Source of the DNA: Austwickia sp040006675
GTDB lineage: Bacteria > Actinomycetota > Actinomycetes > Actinomycetales > Dermatophilaceae
DNA: 19,272 nucleotides
Assembly (NCBI GenBank): GCA_040006675.1
Contig: JBDTWM010000047.1
Coordinates: 1-19,272, forward strand
Direction: 5' to 3'
How positions within the stretch are numbered: position 1 is the first letter of the stretch; each line of letters opens with the position of its first letter. The position numbers and the translations under genes are program-made. The notes under the pieces were generated by a model that saw nothing but the letters and a program-made list of their open reading frames with translations, had not been told where the DNA came from and did no database searches. Positions 16,023 to 19,272 of the stretch are shown here, piece by piece.

Positions 16023-16894
16023 GCGACCTCGTTGCCGGGCGCTGCGGGTCGCACGAGTGGCCCGGGCAGGCCGGCGAGCGCCTCGGCGAGGACGTCCTCC
16101 TCGATGCGGGCGCTGTTGGCAGCGGTCGGGAAGCGCGACTCCCGCACGTCGCTCGCGTACTCCTCCAGCGCCGCGACGACCTGCTCGCTCAGCGTGGCGA
16201 ACCGTCGGGTGTGGCGGGGGAGGAACTCGTCGTACAGGCCCAGGATGTCGTGCCAGACCTGCACTTCCCCGCCGCAATCGGCCCCCGCGCCGATCCCGAT
16301 GGTGGGGATGGTGAGGCGGTCCGTGATCTCCCGGGCGAGCGCCGCGGGGATCAACTCCAGGACGACGGCCCACGCTCCCGCCTCCTGCACGGCGAGCGCG
16401 TCCTCGACGAGCTGGCGGGCCCGCGCGGCGTCCTTGCCCTGCACTCGCAGACCGAGCTGGTGCACCGATTGCGGCGTGAAGCCCAGGTGCGCCATGACGG
16501 GGATGCCGGCGTCGACCAGACGTCGGATCACCGGGGCCGACGAGACGCCGCCCTCCAGCTTCACGGACTGGCAGCCGCCCTCGGCCATCAGCCGGCCCGC
16601 GGAGCGCAGCGCGTCCTCCTGCGTGGCGTAGGTGAGGAACGGCAGGTCCCCCACCACGAGCGGCCTGGTGGAGCCTCGCATGACCGCGCGCAGGTGGTAG
16701 ACGATGTCGTCCAGCGTGACCGGCAACGTCGAGTCGCGGCCCTGGACGACCATGCCGAGCGAGTCCCCGACGAGGATCAGCGGGATGCTCGTCCGGTCGA
16801 CGAGGCGTGCGCTCGTGTAGTCGTACGACGTCACCATCGTGATCTTCTCGCCGCGTTCCTTCATGGCCGCGACGTCGGCGAGACTCACCCGCAC
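16019..16894 (-). CDS. panB: Ketopantoate hydroxymethyltransferase
   Basis: Predicted 291-residue cytoplasmic enzyme transferring a hydroxymethyl group from methylenetetrahydrofolate to alpha-ketoisovalerate. The metal- and substrate-site residues are in place: D44-S45 in VGDSLGM, D83 in VGDLPF, K112 and E114 in VKLEGG, H136 in MAHLGFTPQ, and catalytic-type E180 in LELIP. GIGAGADCGGEVQVWHDILG is the other conserved block. The GTG start lies inside the end of panD (10-base overlap) and the stop overlaps panC by four bases, so the three genes form one tightly packed operon. No anomalies apart from the GTG start. Confidence 0.97.
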   Translation of the reverse strand: MRVSLADVAAMKERGEKITMVTSYDYTSARLVDRTSIPLILVGDSLGMVVQGRDSTLPVTLDDIVYHLRAVMRGSTRPLVVGDLPFLTYATQEDALRSAGRLMAEGGCQSVKLEGGVSSAPVIRRLVDAGIPVMAHLGFTPQSVHQLGLRVQGKDAARARQLVEDALAVQEAGAWAVVLELIPAALAREITDRLTIPTIGIGAGADCGGEVQVWHDILGLYDEFLPRHTRRFATLSEQVVAALEEYASDVRESRFPTAANSARIEEDVLAEALAGLPGPLVRPAAPGNEVA

Positions 16895-17382
16895 GAGGTC
16901 TCCTCCAGATCGAAGGCGTCGAGGCGGTCCACGCTGGGGCTCGCCGCGGAGCGGCCCGTGGGGTCGAGGGTCGGGTCATGCAAGGTGGCGCCCTTGAGGG
17001 CATGCGGGTGATTCTTGTCGCGGATGACCTCGACGATGCTGTTGTCCCGGGGATCGATGAGCACCACCTTCGGATGCCAGTCGCCTGGGACAGGCGTGAG
17101 AATCTGCTGGTAGGCCATGATGATCACGAGGTCACCGGCCTGCACGAGGCGAGCGGCGGCGCCGTTCAGTTGGATCTCGCCGGAGCCGCGGCGTCCCGCG
17201 ATCGTGTACGTCTCCAGTCGCGCGCCGTTGTCGATGTCGACGACTTGGACACGCTCGAAGGCTTCTATCCCGGCTGCGTCCAGGAGGTCTTCGTCGACAG
17301 TGATCGATCCGACGTAGTGCAGGTCCGCCGCGGTGACGCGGGCGCGATGAATCTTGCCGCTGACCATGGTCTTGAACTGCAA
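16885..17382 (-). CDS. panD: Aspartate 1-decarboxylase with C-terminal extension
   Basis: Predicted 165-residue proenzyme that cleaves itself to form a pyruvoyl group and converts aspartate to beta-alanine. The cleavage motif YVGSI gives G25-S26. K10, H12, R55, T58, Y59 and N73 match the known active-site positions shifted by one from the E. coli protein. The core ends near residue 128. The remaining about 35 residues are polar and are longer than usual for the family (about 115-140 residues in total). The start is TTG at 17382, chosen for GGAAGGA eight bases upstream and because family similarity begins at the first residue. It is the first gene of panD-panB-panC; TTG initiation could limit the level of this beta-alanine-supplying step (inference). 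Confidence 0.95.
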   Translation of the reverse strand: MQFKTMVSGKIHRARVTAADLHYVGSITVDEDLLDAAGIEAFERVQVVDIDNGARLETYTIAGRRGSGEIQLNGAAARLVQAGDLVIIMAYQQILTPVPGDWHPKVVLIDPRDNSIVEVIRDKNHPHALKGATLHDPTLDPTGRSAASPSVDRLDAFDLEETSCG

Positions 17383-17557
17383 CGTAGTGATCCTTCCGGG
17401 TCACGAGATGTGGCGTAGAGCATGAAACGGCTGGGTCTGCCCGGCGACAGCGTGGGGACGGGTCGAGGTGTCTCGGTGAAGGACCGGTGCCAGGCAGAGT
17501 ACGGGAGGGCCGGGGCGTGACGTGACGTGTGTGTGACGGGGACGGTTCGGGTAGGAA

Positions 17558-17602
17558 CTCCTCGTGACGCAACTGCTCGTGACGTGCTGCTCGTGCGATG
17601 CG
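17558..17602. repeat. Imperfect 15-base tandem repeat, three units
   Basis: Units ACTCCTCGTGACGCA, ACTGCTCGTGACGTG and a more diverged CTGCTCGTGCGATGC follow each other. The core CTCGTG recurs at 17561, 17576 and 17590, in the region upstream of panD. It could be degraded repeat DNA or binding sites; significance is uncertain. Confidence 0.4.
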
Positions 17603-17880
17603 GTCCGGGTGCGGACCTTCAGTGCGCCGGATCATGGATCAGACGCGACGACGATTACCGGTCGGCATACATCTTATCCAACGAACCCGAGCCGCTGGGC
17701 ATGCCGGGGTCGCATGAGTGATCTCACAAAGTGAACAACTGACGGGTAGCTTCGAGAGGGTCGGGGACCTCGTGGCGGCGCTACCTGGGTCACGCTGGGT
17801 CTGGCGCATGGTCGGCTCCTGAGCGTCGTGCGGGCGGCGTCTCGGACGATCGTCTCAGTCCGCGGACCAATTCCCCAACA

Positions 17881-18000
17881 GTGATGCGGCGACACGGGAC
17901 CGCCGCTCATCTGAAGCAGATCACCGAGCGGTTCTCCACAGACGCCTTTCACCATGAGCTCACCGACGCCCAGGTCGACGAGATCCTCGCGGGCATGTGA
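17881..18000 (+). CDS. Short hypothetical reading frame or C-terminal gene fragment
   Basis: A 39-residue frame starting GTG ATG and ending 21 bases before the carbonic-anhydrase-like gene. The translation has an amphipathic, protein-like C-terminal half (LKQITERFSTDAF, then HHELTDAQVDEILAGM). The frame stays open upstream to 17743 without another start, so this may be the 3' end of a broken gene rather than an intact small gene. No ribosome site is visible at 17881. Not recognised. Confidence 0.35.
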   Translation: MMRRHGTAAHLKQITERFSTDAFHHELTDAQVDEILAGM

Positions 18001-18009
18001 ATCTCTACG

Positions 18010-18015
18010 TACCGT
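18010..18015 (+). promoter_or_regulatory. TACCGT, candidate -10 for a leaderless transcript
   Basis: TACCGT stands exactly six bases before the ATG of the carbonic-anhydrase-like gene, which lacks a good Shine-Dalgarno sequence. A TANNNT hexamer at this distance is the known signature of leaderless mRNAs in actinobacteria. No -35 box seen. Confidence 0.5.
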
Positions 18016-18021
18016 AGGGCC

Positions 18022-18549
18022 ATGCTGATCGAATTGCCCGGGCGTGTTCCCCGCATCCACGACGCAGCTTGGATCGCCCCGACTGCGACCGTCATCGGTT
18101 CCGTGGTGCTGGAGGAGAGCTCGAGCGTGTGGTACGGGTGCGTGCTGCGCGGCGATCGCGACACGATCACGATCGGCGCGGGCAGCAACATCCAGGACGG
18201 CAGCGTGCTGCACACCGACCCCGGGCTGGAGCTGCGGATCGGGGCGCACGTCACGGTCGGGCACATGGTGATGCTGCACGGCTGCCACGTGCGCGAAGGT
18301 GCGCTCATCGGCATCGGCGCCCGCGTGCTGAACGGCGCCGTGATCGGGGAGGGGTCGATCGTCGCCGCGGGAGCCGTCATCGGCGAGGGGGTGGTGATCC
18401 CGCCGCGCTCGATGGTGATGGGTATTCCGGGCCGGGTGAAACGCGAGCTCGACGACGCGCAAGCGGGCGCGGGCCGTGCGACGGCGGAACGCTACGCGGG
18501 CTTCGCCGCCGAGCACCGCGCGGCCCTGGGGCGCGGGTCCGCCACCTGA
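18022..18549 (+). CDS. Gamma-carbonic anhydrase family protein (left-handed beta-helix)
   Basis: Predicted 175-residue cytoplasmic protein built of hexapeptide repeats (IGSVVL, IGAGSNI, IGIGARV, IGEGSIV, IGEGVVI), which form a left-handed beta-helix that trimerises. The three zinc-ligand histidines of gamma-carbonic anhydrases are present: H64 in HTD, H81 in GHMV and H86 in LHGC. R43, D45 (RGDRD) and Q58-D59 are kept as well. A C-terminal helix (about 140-170) completes the fold. Close relatives (YrdA, PaaY and others) are often annotated as carbonic anhydrase or acyltransferase-like; some have weak hydratase or thioesterase activity, so CO2 hydration is probable but not certain. The acidic loop of archaeal Cam is absent. 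The next gene begins 43 bases later on the same strand with its own candidate -10. Confidence 0.9.
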   Translation: MLIELPGRVPRIHDAAWIAPTATVIGSVVLEESSSVWYGCVLRGDRDTITIGAGSNIQDGSVLHTDPGLELRIGAHVTVGHMVMLHGCHVREGALIGIGARVLNGAVIGEGSIVAAGAVIGEGVVIPPRSMVMGIPGRVKRELDDAQAGAGRATAERYAGFAAEHRAALGRGSAT

Positions 18550-18561
18550 GTGTCGATGGCA

Positions 18562-18579
18562 GGGAGCCGATCGGCTCCC
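18562..18579. promoter_or_regulatory. Perfect 18-bp palindrome upstream of the exporter
   Basis: GGGAGCCGATCGGCTCCC is its own reverse complement. It lies 12 bases after the stop of the carbonic-anhydrase-like gene and one base before the exporter's TACCGT hexamer. As DNA it would suit a dimeric regulator covering the -10/-35 interval. As RNA it would fold into a seven-pair stem with a GATC loop and could end the upstream transcript, although no U-tract follows. Confidence 0.6.
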
Positions 18580-18580
18580 C

Positions 18581-18586
18581 TACCGT
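18581..18586 (+). promoter_or_regulatory. TACCGT, candidate -10 for the exporter gene
   Basis: The same hexamer and the same six-base distance to the start codon (here GTG 18593) as in the preceding gene, again without a clear Shine-Dalgarno sequence. This supports a leaderless transcript. Confidence 0.5.
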
Positions 18587-18592
18587 CGGGGC

Positions 18593-19201
18593 GTGCCGCT
18601 CGTTGTCGCAGGTTTCGTGACGGGGCTGTCGCTCATCATTGCGATCGGACCGCAGAACGCCTACGTCCTGCGGCAGGGCGTCCGACGCGAGCACGTCGGC
18701 GTCGTGGTCGCGATCTGCCTGGCCTCGGACATCGTGCTGATCAGCCTCGGAACGGCGGGAATCGGGGCCCTGGTCGGCGACCGGCCCGCGTTCGTCGAGG
18801 TCGTGCGTTGGGCGGGCGCGGCCTACCTGCTGTGGTTCGCGGTGCGCTCGGTGCGCTCGGCGCTGCATCCCGGCGCGCTGGAGGCGGCGGGCACCGGCAC
18901 AAGCCCGCTGGCCGCCCGCAGGGATGTGGCGCGCATCGCGGCCGCGCTCACGTTCCTCAACCCGCACGTCTACCTGGACACGTTGGTCATGCTGGGCGGC
19001 ATCGCCAACGGGTACGGCGACGGCCGCTGGTGGTTCACGTCCGGGGTGCTCGCCGCGAGCGCGCTCTGGTTCGCCGCGTTGGGGTACGGGGCGCACGCCC
19101 TGTCCCGGCCACTGTCGCGCCCGATGACGTGGCGGGTCATCGACCTGATCGCGGCGGCCGTCATGGTGTGGGTGGCGATCCGACTGATCCTCGCCCCCTG
19201 A
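18593..19201 (+). CDS. LysE/ArgO family amino acid exporter
   Basis: Predicted 202-residue membrane protein with six hydrophobic spans, the normal LysE size. Family motifs are strong: IAIGPQNAYVLRQG in the first span region (G19-P-Q-N22) and LTFLNPHVYLDTLVMLGG (N123, P124, D129, T130) in the middle. This version with PQN and NPHVYLDT is typical of the LysE/ArgO subgroup that exports lysine or arginine, rather than the broader RhtB group. Its usual regulator, a LysG/ArgP-type LysR protein, is not next to it in the window, and the gene may start beyond the right edge. GTG 18593 is chosen because family similarity begins there and TACCGT lies six bases upstream; earlier in-frame codons overlap the preceding gene and read as non-family sequence. 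Confidence 0.92.
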   Translation: MPLVVAGFVTGLSLIIAIGPQNAYVLRQGVRREHVGVVVAICLASDIVLISLGTAGIGALVGDRPAFVEVVRWAGAAYLLWFAVRSVRSALHPGALEAAGTGTSPLAARRDVARIAAALTFLNPHVYLDTLVMLGGIANGYGDGRWWFTSGVLAASALWFAALGYGAHALSRPLSRPMTWRVIDLIAAAVMVWVAIRLILAP

Positions 19202-19244
19202 CCGTGCTGGGGGCGAGGCCACGATCCGGGCGGTGTCAAGGTCT

Positions 19245-19272
19245 GGGTGATGCCCCGCAGGGTGATGCCCCG
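19245..19272. repeat. 15-base tandem repeat running off the right edge
   Basis: GGGTGATGCCCCG appears at 19245-19257 and again at 19260-19272, a 15-base period joined by CA. The second copy is cut by the window end, so the array may continue. Confidence 0.65.

Larger units (their letters stand above)
17383..18021. other. 639-base gap with panD leader and fragmentary frames
   Basis: The first part (17383-17640) should contain the panD promoter; I find the panD ribosome site but no convincing -35/-10. From about 17640 to 18000 short frames in different registers look partly coding on the plus strand: 17718-17822 (GTG start, 34 residues) and 17881-18000 (see separate entry). Abrupt switching between frames suggests a decayed gene. 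I do not recognise the parent. Confidence 0.4.

Noticed and set aside
16023..17003. Continuation of the panC frame upstream through panB
   Set aside because: It reads panB out of register; the panB protein is unmistakable in another frame and the GTGA overlap gives the panC start.
1..19272. tRNA genes, CRISPR arrays, insertion sequences, restriction-modification or toxin-antitoxin loci
   Set aside because: Scanned both strands for T-arm GTTCRANNC contexts, regularly spaced repeats and transposase-like motifs; nothing convincing was seen. A tRNAscan-SE run and a profile search would settle this.

Overview
This is high-GC DNA with strongly GC-rich third codon positions, GTG and TTG starts next to ATG, GTGA stop/start overlaps, and several gene families typical of actinobacteria (a membrane-anchored NirK, a divergent ROK kinase, dodecin, a two-domain universal stress protein). 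The window looks like chromosome from an actinobacterium; I cannot place it to genus. I see no complete insertion sequence, prophage, CRISPR array, rRNA or tRNA.

Left part (1-7334): a partial denitrification module. On the minus strand lie a quinol-dependent nitric oxide reductase (qNOR), a multi-span NnrS-like membrane protein, and a copper nitrite reductase (NirK) fused to a large membrane domain and an extra cupredoxin. The last two overlap by 4 bases. Diverging from qNOR is a winged-helix regulator with three C-terminal cysteines spaced as in SufR-type Fe-S regulators. Together these suggest nitrite -> NO -> N2O with an Fe-S, possibly NO-sensing, switch.

Middle part (7335-14748): envelope and housekeeping genes with little obvious connection. 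They are a lipoprotein with a duplicated domain, a membrane-anchored serine hydrolase of the beta-lactamase fold, a tandem universal stress protein, a ROK kinase with an altered zinc motif, an AI-2E family permease and a CbiX-type sirohydrochlorin chelatase. The chelatase start lies inside a 44-codon remnant of a zinc alcohol dehydrogenase.

Right part (14905-19272): dodecin, the pantothenate operon panD-panB-panC on the minus strand, a 639-base stretch with only fragmentary reading frames, then a gamma-carbonic anhydrase-like protein and a LysE/ArgO-family exporter. The last two genes share the same TACCGT hexamer exactly 6 bases before the start codon, consistent with leaderless transcripts. 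A perfect 18-base palindrome sits directly upstream of the exporter's hexamer. A 15-base tandem repeat runs off the right edge.

The most notable candidate for new biology is the SufR-like regulator paired with qNOR and the membrane-fused NirK. The rest is mostly ordinary chromosome with small oddities, listed as findings.
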